Shown one piece after another: positions 23,017 to 35,539 of a DNA stretch of 64,000 nucleotides. Under the pieces are notes generated by a model. That model ran no database searches. It was not told the origin of the DNA and worked only from the letters and a program-made list of their open reading frames with translations. Within the stretch, counting starts at the first letter, position 1, and each line of letters begins with the position of its first letter. Made by a program: the position numbers and the translations under genes. The stretch comes from Hortaea werneckii (lineage: Eukaryota > Ascomycota > Dothideomycetes > Mycosphaerellales > Teratosphaeriaceae), in contig JBAOKB010000020.1 in the NCBI GenBank assembly GCA_037044905.1, positions 1,302,001 through 1,366,000 of the forward strand, in the 5' to 3' direction.

Positions 23017-23622
23017 TTAGATGTACTCCCACGCGGCCGGCGCGGTCTGGTTGCTGGTGAGGGCGTCGAAGCCAAGGCAGTCGCCTGGCGGGCTGGTGCC
23101 GTTGATGACGGCGTACACCTGGTACTCGTCGGCCGTCTGGTTGCAGGCGACGAGGCCGCCCTCGGAGGCGAGGGTGCCGTAGGAGCTCAGGAAGTCGAGG
23201 CTCCAGCCGGTCCGGATGGCGCCCTCCGGCATGGCGACCGAGTGCGGCTTGGTGTAGGACAGAGCGCCGGCCTCCGGGTCGATGTAGACCTCCTGGCCAC
23301 CGGGCACCTGGGTGCCCATGAAGAGGGAGCCCTCACCACCAGCGAACTATGAGAAAGGTCAATTTGTGATTTCCTTTCTTTTTCAGGGGAAAAGGTAGAA
23401 GTCTTCACATACGTTGGTGTAAGTGGTGTTGGGGCAGCTCTCAGCAACGTTCTCGGGGCAGTTGGAGGCAGTCTCGCCGCCGATGTAGATACCGTAGTTA
23501 CGGGCCGCCAGCGGACGCAGGTGAATTGGGGAGGCCGAGCGGGCGGAGATGACGCTGAAGTACTGGGCCTGGGCGGTGGCAACAACGCCAGCGGCGGCGG
23601 CAAGGGTGCTGGTGAACTTCAT
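23017..23622 (-). CDS. phiA: PhiA-like secreted cell-wall protein
   Basis: Small extracellular wall protein of the family that includes Aspergillus PhiA, needed for normal phialides and conidia. Exons are 23622-23413 and 23346-23017 (179 residues). Residues 1-19 form a signal peptide ending in AQA. The mature part shows the family pattern: SPIHLRPLAARN, a GGETASNCPE segment, FAGGEGSLFMGTQVPGGQEV with the following YIDP, and a GALSYTKPHS block. Cysteines at the CPENVAESCP segment and near the C-terminus could form disulfides. Codons are strongly GC-biased, consistent with high expression. A TATATC/GATATAAG element lies about 110 bases upstream. Confidence 0.87.
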
Positions 23623-24692
23623 TGTGGGTGTTGTGTGGGTTTGTTGTGCAAGTGGTGGTGGATGTTTGTTTAATCGAAAGGTACTGTTGATCTGAGCAAA
23701 GAACTTCTTGTCGTGAGCAGCAAGCAGGCTTCTTATATCTTAGCTATAGCAAGGGCGAGTGAAGCTTTGGGCCTGATCTGACCACATCGTCCATGCGCTT
23801 GTGTCGCTGGGGTGGAAAGTGCACCGTCGGCACATGTAAGGCAGTTACGGTATCTTCCACGTCTGTTCACAATCGACGTCACTCTACACCTCAACCGCTG
23901 TCAACCTCGTGTTCGACTCCACGTCCTGGCCTTACCACTATTAACACCCTCCATGTCATGTGGGCACTGGGCAACCGACAGCCTTTGCCGTCCACGATTC
24001 AAGCGCACTGATGATGAGCTGAGGCTGCATTCCACCGTGCTGATCATTGCACCCCATGATCATCCAGCACCGACCAAATGCGAGCAGTCGCAGGGAGATA
24101 TCCTTTCCCCCTCCCTCAGAGCGCCCACAGAGCGGCCGTGGCTCGGCAGTTTCGTCTGTGAAACACCATGGTTAAACGAATTGGAGGGTCTCCCCCTGTC
24201 GATTGGAGACACATTGTATTGCACCCGCATGGACCCTGTAGAAACGACGATGGCCCGGATGGCACGCAAGCGCGGTTTTCTCCCAACGGCGATCTGCTTT
24301 TGCCGAAGTTGGAATGGGGGAAAGGTGCGCGCCGATCCCACTTCAATTAGCATACCATGCGTTTGCCAAGACTCTAAAGCCTCGTATTTGAAGCTATCCA
24401 TGGAACAAAATGACCGCACTTGCGCGGTGAGATACAGTGCTACCAACTATAATGCTATATTGTCGCTATATTGCCGAGGCGAATCCGCTACTACCTCGTA
24501 TCTGCTAAAATGGGCATCACTACTGATCCTCCGCGGCGAACCTAAAGTACAGCCGGCTCAAGAGGAAAATATAGCACTTTCGGATCACGGCAGCGCGACT
24601 CAGATGTCAAGCAATTACGTGCATCCGTGACTCCCATCATGCACCACTGTCTTCGCAGCACGCCTGTCAAGCTGATCATACACGTCTACTTT
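23623..24692. other. Intergenic, PhiA promoter side
   Basis: Between the PhiA start and the UGGT stop. The minus-strand GATATAAG at 23732-23739 is a plausible TATA element for PhiA. A 272-codon plus-strand open frame crosses much of this spacer but starts without an ATG and has no recognisable domain. Confidence 0.5.
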
Positions 24693-27600
24693 CTATAGCT
24701 CATCTTTGACATGCGCCTGCTTCTTACGCTCCCTCTCTGCATCTTCCCGCTGCAGTCGTTCCTGGACGCTTTCTTCCTCCTGCCCCTGCACACCTGCGTC
24801 TGCAGCATCCCCAGCGACAGGCTTGCCGGCTACTTCGCTATCCTTATGCTTCTTCGCGAGCGCAGCAATCTCGTCGTCATATAACGTCCATTCAGGGACT
24901 TGTCGTCGAGCACGATCCAGCTTCGGCTCCTTCGTCTGCGGGTTGTTGCAAAGATCAATCGTCTTAGCGTTCTTGAGCGCCTCATCCGAACACCAGGTCT
25001 CGCACCATAACCAATCCTGAGGGAGAGAATGTATCGGCAGCGCCATCTGCATATGGTTAGGCAGATCTTGGTCTAGATTGCTCAAGCTCGCCGGGTCGGC
25101 GGATAGTTGGTGATATTGCTGCCTGAGCCGGTCGCCAGCTGCGATCTGTCTGAATCGCTTCAAATCGACCACATAGAGTGCGGAGATGTGGTAAGGCAGA
25201 CCCCGTAGGAAGTTCTTCCAGTAACCCTGCTTCCAGAATCTAAAGCCTTCCATTTCCGTCCGCGAGTCGCACATGGGGGTGAAGCCATACGGCGCCCCCT
25301 TCAAGTCGTGCTGCACAAGCTCGTACATGTCCGTCCGTACGATCTGGTCGGCGTCGACGAAAATCACTTTGTCAAGATCCAGAGGGAAAAGCACGTCCAG
25401 GTAAAGGATCTTGTAACCCCAAATCTCACGCTGCTTTTCCTTCTGGCCTCGCAGCCAGTGCGGCCATTTGTACGTGACCATTTCGTATTTGAACCCGTAC
25501 TCCTTCGCCAGAATGGGCAGGAAGTCCTTGAAGGAGGGCGATAGGAATTGCTCGATGAACCAGAACTTGACGGTGTGCTGGGTGTGCTTCATGACAGAGA
25601 CCATCATGATATTCAACATTCGTTCGTAGAGGTGTCCCGATGCGACCGAGAAGATGTTGATGTCTGCATGAGGTTCAACCGCGCCGCCAGACTGCTTGCC
25701 ATTGTTGCCGGCGAATAGAGTCGAGCCTAGCTTGGCGGCCTTGGATATGTATTTGCTTGCTTTGAGTCCATTAATGCCAACTTGAGCCAGCAGCTGATCA
25801 GCGCCGTCAGCGAAATGGTCCAGGGTTGACTTGGCAGCCTCAAGAACGTCTTCTTCCTCCATACCAGGCTTGCGAGACAGCCGAGGGTACAGAGTGGCTC
25901 CTCTAAAGCTCATGAGCGCCATCTCAGTAATGTTGTCGCCTGGTCGAGGCTTGTAGCCATTCGTGCCAGCGCTGTCAATCTGGAAGATTTCCTCGCTTCT
26001 GCCTTTCTGCAAGGCGAGCCTATAAATTCCCGGGTTCGCCTTGAACTGAAAGTATCCAAGGTTGGCCATGACGATGGTGTCCGCAAAATGCGAGTCTGCA
26101 TCAGTTCCCAGCACCAACTGCGTGCCGCGCGGTGGTATGCCTAGCGTCGTATCGCGCGAATGGCCTTCGATAAGGACGTGTTGAAGCTCGTAGACGGCTT
26201 CGATGTCGCTACCCGGCTTGACTGCGCTAAGTTTAATGTTGTCCAGGTCATGAATACTCACCTTTGGCGCCACCAGCCATGAGGGAGGCAGATCCATGCC
26301 GATGTTCAGCAAGGCTTCTGCCGGCAGCCCACTGAAGCGTGCGATGGAGCTTTCGAGCGATCCGTCGGCGGAGAAAGTCGGCTTTGAGTCCAGCACGTAT
26401 CGATAGAAGCGCTTGACAGGAAGCTCCTCCAAGCGATCCTTTGGATTCAAGAACAGGGTCATGGCAACGCCATCGAGCTCAGACAGAGCTTTGATTATCG
26501 GTACCCACCTCTGTGCAAGTTCAGAAGCCGGGTCGATGGCGCTGACGATTTGCACACTTGCGGAACTCATGTCGCCCGTCTTGATAGCTGTATGACTCGA
26601 GTTGAACTTCTTGAAGACATCTGTGCGAAGCGTTGGAGCAGCCTCAAAGAAGCCCTCGGGGATGTCAGAAACTTGTGATAGAGCGATCAAGTTCGAGATG
26701 CGTGCGAAAGCGAGGGGAGATGACGCTTTATCACGAATTTGCAAGTCGTCGATGGCAAGAGCGGTAGGCAGCAGGCGCTTCTTGCGCTCGTACTCCAGTA
26801 GAGCCTCCAGGTCCTCAATCTCCACAGAAGCGTTAGAGCTGAAGGGCCCGACCAACCTACCATTCAAAACCAACGCTTCTTGGTTTGCCTCGAGACCGGC
26901 TGCAGCAACGATCGTCTTGGAAGCACCTGAAAGGCTTGCAGCTCGCTGCCCGCCGCCCGCTGTCGTATCCTCATTTGCCGCATTCAGCATTTGTCGGTAG
27001 ACGGAACGCCTCGCAGCCAGGTCGAGCTGAGTATCTTGCCTAGATGCTTCGCTCTCAGCTCCGTCGGCTCCATTTGCCTTTGCATTACTGGATAGCATAT
27101 CGTAAACTGCAAGCAAAGAAGTAAGCTTATCAGTGGAGACCTGTCCGTCCTGATCAAGACCGAGTCTGGCGGTCACTTTTCCACTCCCGCCTGTCGGGAG
27201 CACTGCCAACTCAACGTTGTCGTGCTGCTGCTTGAAGAGCAACGCCTCCATAAGCTGCTCAAAGCCCTCCGGCTGGTTGAAATCGGCGGCAACGGTCAAA
27301 TGCACGAGCTCACGCTCGATGGTCTCAGGGTCTGCAGGTAAACTTCGCAGAGATGCGAAAGGAAGCTCTCCAAGATCAAGATGCCGAATATCTTTGTCGT
27401 CCTCTGGTACAATGATAGGGTTGCGCCGTAACACAGCCTTGGCCAGGAAGACCTCCGGGAGGTAGTCGTCTTCTCCCACAGTCTCCTCGAAGATGGCTTG
27501 TTGTACGATACGTAGGTCTATAGTGATGCGCTGACTCATTACTTGGAGCCAGTCGTCGGTATGCTCGATAGGAGCACCATTGAGCAAGATCGGGGGCTTG

Positions 27601-29435
27601 GTGCTGCCTGCGCCGAGACGCGACATGTATGACTCCGCTCCTTTTAGCCTTTCATTGAAGTCGCTACTGGTGACGACTTCGTTGAAGGGCAATTGCTCCT
27701 TGTTGGAGCGAAGTGTCCGGTCTGCGATTGCTGCCTCGAAGAACTTTTCCTGTGGTGCACCGTACTTCCTGCCTGAGCCAATTATCGATTTGCCAAGGTA
27801 GTCCAATGCAACGGTGAGTCCATATCGATCGAGCAAGTAGTAGACTAGCTTAGCTTGCTGCTCGCCTTCCTGCGTATGGAAAAGAGGAACCAAACCAAAG
27901 CGGATTGGGATCTTGCGCCTGACGAAATTCTGGACCTGTTCGACAACGACGGCGACGTCTTTGTAATCAGAGAAATCGACAGGCAAGACGACATGATGGA
28001 TGTTGCGTCGGCAAGAAGGTAGCTGCCCCGGATAAGTTCGGACGAGCAGTGCGTTCACGGTACCAGGCCACTCGGCGTACCTCTTGTCTTTTTCGATATC
28101 GTTGAGCCACATGATCACGTCGCCACCTTCGTTCTCGTCGCGCCAGTCGTAGCGCTGTACCTCTTGATCAGCCGACGAGGCGGTGATTGCCTCATGGGAC
28201 AGAAGGTCGATGGCTTCAGGGCCACTTAATCCTAGTTCGCGAACACCGCCAATCATCTTCCGTTCACGTCTCAGATGCTCAAGCAGCGAGTAAGCATCGA
28301 CATCACGACCCATGATCTGTACACCGTTAATCCACAGGACATTGAAGCCAGGTGGTAGCAGCGTCTCCCGATTTTCACGGTGCTCTTGAAGGAAGTCTTT
28401 CGACACATTGGTGGCCGCAATGGAGCCTGAATGCTTAGGGAAGTCCTGTGACAGACGGAGCAACGTATCGAATGGAGTGTCGCTCGACAAGACGAAGCTC
28501 GCTGCTTTCAGCCCGAGCCTCAGAAGCTCGGAGGATGACAGAGGGCGGAGATCAGCAACCTCTTCTTCGGTAAGCGTAGCTTCCGTTGCAGGAACTGTTC
28601 CATCTTTCTGCTCCTCCTCAGCTTGCCGATCGTCTATCACAATGTAGTCTGTTCGCTTCAGCGCTAGCTCTACACCGTAACCGCTCACCGTCAGCGGCAT
28701 CGATGTAGCAGCTTGCGGAGGTACGTATCGCACTCGGTAGGAAGTCTTCCCTTCCCTTGCCGTTTTGCTAATTGTCTTATGGAATTTCTTGAACGATTCA
28801 GACGTAATGTCAGCGTAAAGCACTGACGGCTTGACGTTATCCTGGTCTCCCAATACACGGTCAAAGGGCAGTTCGTGTACATGTCCCGTAACCGAATCTA
28901 CTTTCTGTGCGCTCGCTTCCGTCATGTCTGGCTGGCAGTATTTTTGTCCATTAAAGGGGACATGGACCCAAGATTCACATTCATCGTCTCCTTCGGAAGC
29001 CAACGTTGGCCTTACAGAGGTATTGTAGTATTGGTATTGAGCTTCTATCCTGGGCGCGGCCGCATGTAGCGAAAGAGCGAGATCAAATGAGGACAGCTCT
29101 TCTGATTGTGATAAGTGGCCATCTTCACGCAGCGTGCTCCTGAAACGGGTGTATAGCTCTTGGTCGGTAGTGGCTGAATCGAAGTGACCATCTGCGATTC
29201 GATCGAGCAAGGGAAAGTAAGAGGTAGCATTCTCCTCAGCGGCCGTCTCCCTAATGAGTGTCAGTGGCGTTGTCTATTATGCAAGCAGACGGCGAACGAA
29301 CAGCAGCTCTACGAGGTATGGCGGCGCGCCGAACGAAGCACGCAAGGCGACATCGACAGGCGGAACAGCATGTGTGTGAGAGATGAGGCATGAGAGGCCC
29401 GCCGCCAGGACGAGCCTGCTATGTGTCGAAATCAT
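24693..29435 (-). CDS. gpt1: UDP-glucose:glycoprotein glucosyltransferase (UGGT)
   Basis: ER folding sensor that reglucosylates misfolded N-glycoproteins so that calnexin can rebind them. Exons are 29435-29302 and 29250-24693 (1563 residues). The first exon supplies the signal peptide (MISTHSRLVLAAGLSCLISH, cut near HA). The junction restores the family sequence PPYLVELLETAAEEN through a GTTCGT donor and TTAG acceptor. Thioredoxin-like repeats fill the N-terminal ~1000 residues. The GT24 catalytic domain lies at roughly 1230-1510, with the metal-binding D-A-D around residues 1344-1346 (FVDADQI). The C-terminus is KDEL, an ER-retrieval signal. All expected parts are intact. Confidence 0.96.
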
Positions 29436-29845
29436 CTTGGCAGCATGAGGTTGGCGGATGAAAGAGCAATCACAATAAAGCGCTGAAGTTCAAGCGTGAC
29501 AGGAAACGTGTCGCTAGCGCGAGATGCGCGCTACGATATTAGGCGTGTCGCAACAAGCCGTGATGCATTGGGCAAAGCTCGAGTTGCCTTGAAATGCGCT
29601 TGGGTTAATCAGACCTGGCGCTAGGTATTCTGAATGCATTTATGGGACTCATGCCGGATCATACAGGTCAATACTTCGCATAGCACGTTGCATGCATTCA
29701 CCTCGCGCCGGGCATGTGCGGACGCGGCCTAGAAGGGTTAGCGCACAATCACATGAAAGTGTTCGAACTTGCGTCATATGTTAACTCGAACGCGGCCAGC
29801 GTAGACGTTAAGATATTGGCACTATCTACACTTCGCCCAGTTTCG
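29436..29845. other. Intergenic
   Basis: Spacer between the UGGT start and the chl1 stop, both on the minus strand; holds the UGGT promoter. No motif stands out. Confidence 0.5.
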
Positions 29846-32341
29846 CTACCATTTCTCATGGAAGAATGCTGTTATATCCTTCACGACTCCTTCCACTTGA
29901 GATGCGCTATTATCAGGAAAGCTATCCTTCATCCACCCCGGTAGCTTCGATCGGATCCTTGGCTGACTGTAACGGCTGTCCATGAGGACGACACTCGCCC
30001 AGTCATTCTGATGCCGAATCACACGGCCAATAGCCTGGTTCACGCTCCTCATGCACACGTTCTCGGCGTGCTCCCTGCTCGCCTTCCCTTTAGGTTCTCC
30101 TCTTGCGGTGCTCTTCTCTTCGATATACTGCATCTTTGCCTGCCACTCGGCCGTCTGGAGATTTGGAAAAGGCAGTCCCACAACCACCACACAGCGCCCG
30201 AGGTCATCAGAGAAATTGATACCTTCAGAGAGCTTACCACCGATGACTGACAGCAGAATTGCTCCTTTGCCGCGCGTAGCAGCCTCGCTGTAGTCTTTAA
30301 ATGTGGCATCCGCAGATCCGCCTCGATCGTCCGAGAAAACAGGCATAATGCCCTCCAACTTAGCAATCATAGACTGTTGCTTCCAACACGCAAAAACTGC
30401 CTCAAGGGACCCATAACTCGGGAAGAACACCACCAAGCCGCCCTTGACATGCGGCGCTAGGGCAAGCAGCGCCTTGCCAATGCGCACCATGGACGTCGTG
30501 TTGCGCGACTTGTAGCTGAACTCCAACGGGCCTTCTACGTCGGCCGTGACGGCTCGGACCAAGAGGTTCCTGGAAGGAATAAGATGACCACAGGAAAACG
30601 TAGTCACCGATGATACGTACGGGAACAAATGTTTCCTGTAGTCATCCATCGGAGACATTGTGCCTCCGGCCAAGATAACCGCCCTAGCATCTTCTACGAT
30701 CGCCCGGAAGTGTTCAGATGGATCCAAGAGCATGTATCGAACATACGTTGTACCGCCTTCTTTGGACCAGAAGAAGCGGCCTTCCTTGGATGGATTCATG
30801 AGTGTCATCAGGAAATTTTGTACGTGGGTAAGAGTTGGCACATCAGGCGTACTGGCTACTGCTTTCTGCTTCTCGGATGTATTTCTCTCGTCCTTCGCAA
30901 TGCTTGCGATATAGCCTTGTACTTTTCGGGCCAACTTGCTGTCGCTGATGTACCGAACGAGCTTCGCTAGATTGATTTGATCGACACCCTTCCCGGACAA
31001 GAGCTGGCCCGGTCCTAAGGTTCCATCTCGGCTTGTCTCTACTGATAGAGAGCTCGTGAAATTGAGGATAGAGTCAATGACTCGGACCACTTGCGTGACG
31101 TACACTCGATTGCTGCCTTTCAGTCGATTTCGAAACTTTTGGAGATATATCATCAGCGACTCTCGGGCCAGCTTGAGTTGGGCTTCCGAGATCTGCCCTG
31201 AGTGTATGCTTTCGATGGCATCCATCAAGTTATGGGCTTCGTCGATTACGACAACTTGATCCTTAACAGAGATGTCAAGTGCGTCACGGGCAGTCTTTTG
31301 GAGTAGGAGCGGGTAAGGCAACGTGACCATTTCTGCTGGCTTGATGGCCGGCCTCGAGGCGTAGTAAGGACAGACTCCAAGTTTGGAACCGAGGATTGCC
31401 AGATCTTCAATATCTCGCACCCTCGCCAAAGCGTGATCTCGAAAGTCGATCAGGACATCTTCCTTTTCTTTGTCTGGTAAGAATGGACATTTCTGCTCCT
31501 TGGGAGTGCTACCCTGTTGAAGCTCAACGCAGCGTTCATTGATGGCCGTTTGACTGTTCAACTTGCTGACTTTAGCATTGATGCAAAGATTTTTGCGCGA
31601 ACCAAGAGAGAGCTGTCTGAGGTGCTCGGCCGTGTTGTCAGGTCCATCAGGGCTGGATGCATCCGATGGAAGAGCTGTTGGTAGCTTCACGCGCTGTAGT
31701 TCTCCAACAAATTGAGACAGCTGAGAATGCGTCCGAGAGCAAAAGAAAATCTTGAGCTCTTCAGGCGTCTCTTCTTGTACCTGCTCGTTGTTATGCTTTT
31801 GTAGCATGCCGAGCTGCTCCATCAACTTGGTAGTTTCTGCAGAGTAGCCCAACACATTGCTCTTGCTGTCTTTTGCGCGTTCGTCGTCGCTATCGTAGTC
31901 ATCCAGAAGAAACTGATCATCGTCTCCGAGTAAACCTTCGGGCTCGTCAACTGCCACCTTTCTTCGCTTGGCGAGAGGCTCGTTCTTAGCAGCCTTCTCC
32001 CTGATTTTCTGCTCGTGCTCACGCACAGCTTGCAGACGCTTTTCAAAATCATCTCTCATCTGCCGAATCTCCTGCTTCCTCGCGTCTCGTGCAGCATCTG
32101 CCATCCATTCCGGCTCGTCATCATCGACCTCGATGGCAGCCACGGCCTCGTCAAATGCCTTGCGCTTATGTTCTCGCAGCCAGGTCAAAGAGCTGCAGAT
32201 CAAGCTCAAAGATTTGCCAGTACCTGTTGGCGATTCAAAAATACCGACTTTCTTGTCTTCAATACATTCATACATGGCCTCCATGAATTGTTGTTGGATG
32301 TCATAAGGCTGGAATGGGTGATGAAAGTCTTTGCGCGCCAT
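29846..32341 (-). CDS. chl1: Chl1/DDX11-type Fe-S DNA helicase
   Basis: 5'-3' superfamily 2 helicase of the XPD/FANCJ group, needed for sister-chromatid cohesion and replication through difficult templates. Intronless, 831 residues from the ATG of MARKDFHHPFQPYDIQ. Walker A SPTGTGKS lies near residues 37-44. Cysteines in LCINAKV, ERCVELQ, KCPFLPD and VCPYYAS form the expected Fe-S cluster. DEAH is at residues 367-370 (VVIDEAHNLMDAI). C-terminal helicase motifs include GKLSEGIN and QAIGRVIRHQNDWA. The stop codon of vma12 lies about 200 bases upstream on the same strand. Confidence 0.95.
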   Translation of the reverse strand: MARKDFHHPFQPYDIQQQFMEAMYECIEDKKVGIFESPTGTGKSLSLICSSLTWLREHKRKAFDEAVAAIEVDDDEPEWMADAARDARKQEIRQMRDDFEKRLQAVREHEQKIREKAAKNEPLAKRRKVAVDEPEGLLGDDDQFLLDDYDSDDERAKDSKSNVLGYSAETTKLMEQLGMLQKHNNEQVQEETPEELKIFFCSRTHSQLSQFVGELQRVKLPTALPSDASSPDGPDNTAEHLRQLSLGSRKNLCINAKVSKLNSQTAINERCVELQQGSTPKEQKCPFLPDKEKEDVLIDFRDHALARVRDIEDLAILGSKLGVCPYYASRPAIKPAEMVTLPYPLLLQKTARDALDISVKDQVVVIDEAHNLMDAIESIHSGQISEAQLKLARESLMIYLQKFRNRLKGSNRVYVTQVVRVIDSILNFTSSLSVETSRDGTLGPGQLLSGKGVDQINLAKLVRYISDSKLARKVQGYIASIAKDERNTSEKQKAVASTPDVPTLTHVQNFLMTLMNPSKEGRFFWSKEGGTTYVRYMLLDPSEHFRAIVEDARAVILAGGTMSPMDDYRKHLFPYVSSVTTFSCGHLIPSRNLLVRAVTADVEGPLEFSYKSRNTTSMVRIGKALLALAPHVKGGLVVFFPSYGSLEAVFACWKQQSMIAKLEGIMPVFSDDRGGSADATFKDYSEAATRGKGAILLSVIGGKLSEGINFSDDLGRCVVVVGLPFPNLQTAEWQAKMQYIEEKSTARGEPKGKASREHAENVCMRSVNQAIGRVIRHQNDWASVVLMDSRYSQPRIRSKLPGWMKDSFPDNSASQVEGVVKDITAFFHEKW

Positions 32342-32546
32342 TTTGGGAACGGTCAACCCTTGTCGACATGGATCCGAATGGCTTTTCGTGATGTTTAGTT
32401 GATATTATGAGAGTCGCATCATAGAGAGACAAATTAGGTCGACCTGGAAGTTCGCACAGGAATTCGGAAGCCAGCCCGCCCCGCACTTCGCGCTAGAACG
32501 CGTCGGTCTCGTGATTAACCGCAGGTGTATGTCCTTGTAGTGAATT

Positions 32547-33418
32547 TCATTGATGTGTCGCCTTCCGGTATCGCAAATCACTGCTATCAGCCTTGCGGCT
32601 GCTTATTTTGCTAGTAGGCGCAGCTTTGTCGATGACCCAAGTCTGAACGATTTCTTTGCTTTCAATCTTCTTCGCCTCCTTCGTTTTTGCGTCTTGAAGC
32701 CGCTTGATGTAGCCAAAGTATATGCCCACTTCAGCGACAGCGACGACAGTACTACCAGTTAGAGATAAGCCGAGGCGTTGTGGCACGCTCCACCGTCGTG
32801 CTGCAATCCAGATAAAGACGCTGCAGCAAATGATCGAGATAAGAATGTTGATAATGAGGATCATCTGCCTGTTGATGTCGGCGTATGTGATGTCGTCTAC
32901 TTCATCTGAGGCCAGAGCGCCATGTGAGGTGGCAGGGTTGAAAGCATTTCCAGTAGGTGAATTTCGAAAGCCAAATTTGTCTGTTGGCGCAGGTGGATTG
33001 AGCATGCGCTCGTACTGACGTTGTTCTTCTTGCTCTCTCAAACGCTGCATCAAAGCCTTGTATTCAGGAGTCTAAATTCTCATCAGCTTTGAAGTGCCCT
33101 GTTGTGAGTGACAAGACCACTTACCGGCTCCTTTTTGGGCAATGGAGGAGGCTGGTACAGTTTCGCGCCTCTCAAGATATTGTCGAGTCTGTACCGAGCT
33201 CCGCCAGCTTCATGGCCGTCTACCTTGCTGCGTCCGACCAGGGCTTTGGAAAGAGCAACCAGCCGATGGTGCTCTATCGGGCTGCCTACCTGGAGCTGCG
33301 AGAGTGCTTGCAAGTCGAGATCGCTGCCTGAATTGTCATCTTGCTGTTCATGCTGAGAATTCGAGCAGTACTCCTCAATGACGCCCTTGGCAGTCGGCGT
33401 GACCGTGAGAAGAACCAT
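32547..33418 (-). CDS. vma12: V-ATPase assembly factor Vma12/Vph2
   Basis: ER membrane protein that helps assemble the Vo sector of the vacuolar proton pump. Exons are 33418-33125 and 33071-32547 (272 residues). A cytosolic N-terminal half with ARYRLDNILRGAKLYQPPP and KKEPTPEYKALMQRLREQE is followed by two predicted membrane helices, ILIINILISIICCSVFIWIA and LSLTGSTVVAVAEVGIYFGY. The tail is basic. The layout matches the Vma12/TMEM199 family. It is divergent from coq1, with a 325-base shared promoter region. Confidence 0.88.
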
Positions 33419-33743
33419 TCTACCAGACGAGAAAGCAACCGCCTTGCTGCCCGATTCTTAATGTACACAGTAGTCGTAGCCCAGGGTCTCGCCTGGATGG
33501 CAAGTCCTTCCTAGCTGGGGCTAGCGTCGCCGCTCGGATGACACTAAGATCTCCTCCGATGAGATTTGGGAGCTGTCCAAGTCGCATTGTTCGTGAAGAC
33601 TGTACCTCTCACTGCTCCGCGATCAGATTGATTTGACCCGACCACTTCAGAGCACACCCTAGCGCTCGCCGCACTCGTATCAACCGCCTCAGACACCTTC
33701 TCCGATAGAGCGAAACCGACGACAACTTCCTGGGTACGGATTT
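33419..33743. other. Bidirectional promoter region
   Basis: 325 bases between the divergent vma12 and coq1 start codons. No clear TATA; the sequence is GC-rich. Confidence 0.5.
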
Positions 33744-35148
33744 ATGTCTAGACCCGCAGCGCGGCCTTCAGCGCTGGCTGGGAGAAGCATAGTAGCAAGC
33801 ACACGTCCTCCCACCACTCGCTTCTGGTGTCCCCAATGCTTAGGTCCGCTGCCGCGGCAGGCGCTTCAAAGGCGAGCCTACCATGACACCCGCCCCCAGA
33901 GGCAGTCCGCAATGGCGGCGGCTGTATCTAAAGCAAGAGAGATGTTCAACGGCCCTCCGCCATCAGGACCGATGGGTATTGATCCCCTGCGAAGCGTGGC
34001 GAAAGAGATGAAGTTCATGACGGGGAACATACGACAGCTGCTGGGGTCAGGGCATCCCATGCTGGATACAGTTTCGAAGTACTACACACAGTCGGAAGGG
34101 AAATACATACGGCCGATGCTTGTGCTATTGATGTCACAAGCGACAGCGACAATGCCAAAACAATCTCGGATATGGGCACGAGGAGCTGAGGATGTAGATC
34201 GGCCCATCACGCCTGCATCTGTATTGGCGGATGCTAACCCTAGCTCGCCGCTTACGGCTGGGAGCGTGGAGAATGAGGACATCCATGATAGCTCTGTACT
34301 GCCTTCGCAAAGGAGACTGGCAGAGATTACGGAACTCATTCACACGGCTTCCCTGCTGCATGACGATGTGATTGACAACTCGATATCGCGGAGAGGAAAC
34401 GAGTCAGCCAATATCGCATTTGGTAACAAGATGGCTGTGTTGGCAGGAGATTTCTTGCTGGGAAGAGCTTCAGTAGCATTGGCAAGGTTAAAAGATCCAG
34501 AAGTCACCGAGCTGCTGGCTACAGTGATCGCGAACTTAATAGAGGGCGAATTCATGCAGCTGAAGAACACGGTCCTGGATGAGAAGCACCCGCAATGGAC
34601 GGAGGATACGATTACGTACTATCTGCAAAAGACGTATCTCAAATCGGCCAGCTTGATCAGCAAGTCATGCAGGGCTGCAGCACTGCTGGGAGACCATTCT
34701 CCAGAAGTGGTGGAGGCAGCATACCAGTACGGAAAGAACCTCGGTCTGGCCTTCCAGCTGGTAGACGATATGCTTGACTACACTATCAGTGGCGCAGAGC
34801 TTGGGAAGCCCGCGGGTGCTGATCTGGAGCTCGGTCTGGCGACTGCGCCGTTGCTATTTGCATGGAAGAACAACAAGGAGCTGGGCACGCTTGTTGGTAG
34901 GAAATTCGCGGAGCCCGGCGATGTGCAGAAGGTCAGTCCCTACTGTAAGGCTCAAGACCGGGATATCATGCTGACATTTGTTCTAGGCTCGTGATATGGT
35001 CGTAGCCAGTGATGGCATTGAGCAGACGCGTGCGCTCGCACAGGACTATGTTGACCGAGCTGCTCGAGCCATATCCATTCTCCCGGACAGTGATGCGAAG
35101 ATGGGGCTTATAGATATGTGCTCAAAGGTCATGAAGCGAAGGAAATAG
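33744..35148 (+). CDS. coq1: Mitochondrial polyprenyl diphosphate synthase Coq1
   Basis: Builds the polyprenyl tail of ubiquinone from isopentenyl diphosphate. Exons are 33744-34931 and 34987-35148 (449 residues). The N-terminus is rich in Arg, Ser and Thr without acidic residues, a likely mitochondrial presequence (residues 1-45). The first Asp-rich motif is DDVID at 207-211 and the second is DDMLD at 341-345 within FQLVDDMLDYT; the chain-lengthening region between them is complete. An ~50-residue insertion around residues 135-195 is poorly conserved in style, as in other fungal Coq1 proteins. Confidence 0.95.
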
Positions 35149-35539
35149 GTTCTCGGCTTCTTGTCTGTGTAAATTGTTGTACTTTTAGCATTGGGAGCAA
35201 GGGCAGGCCACGGCTGGTGCGCATGGCACGCATGCGGCAATGTATAATGGCGTCGATGCAAGCATTGTCAGTGGGTAATTGTTACTGTTGTCGATCTGCT
35301 CCGTTGGTGAGCTGTATTTCCAAGCCACAAGCCTTGACCAGTGGGTTCCGCCCGCTTTCACATGTCAACCGTGTTTCGACCCCCACCACGCGGCTCCGCT
35401 CGAGTCTCCGCCATTCTTATGCAGCGACTCTCATGCTGGTCGGCATCAATCGTGACACCATCACTCTAAACATGTGGCCATGTATGTCGAGAGGCCGATG
35501 AGCAAAAGCAGCAGACAAGCATGTTGACACTAGCCGCAG

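Noticed and set aside
23812..24630. 272-codon plus-strand open frame between PhiA and UGGT
   Set aside because: It begins without an ATG, has no recognisable domain or composition bias, and the first in-frame ATG removes much of it. Probably a chance frame.
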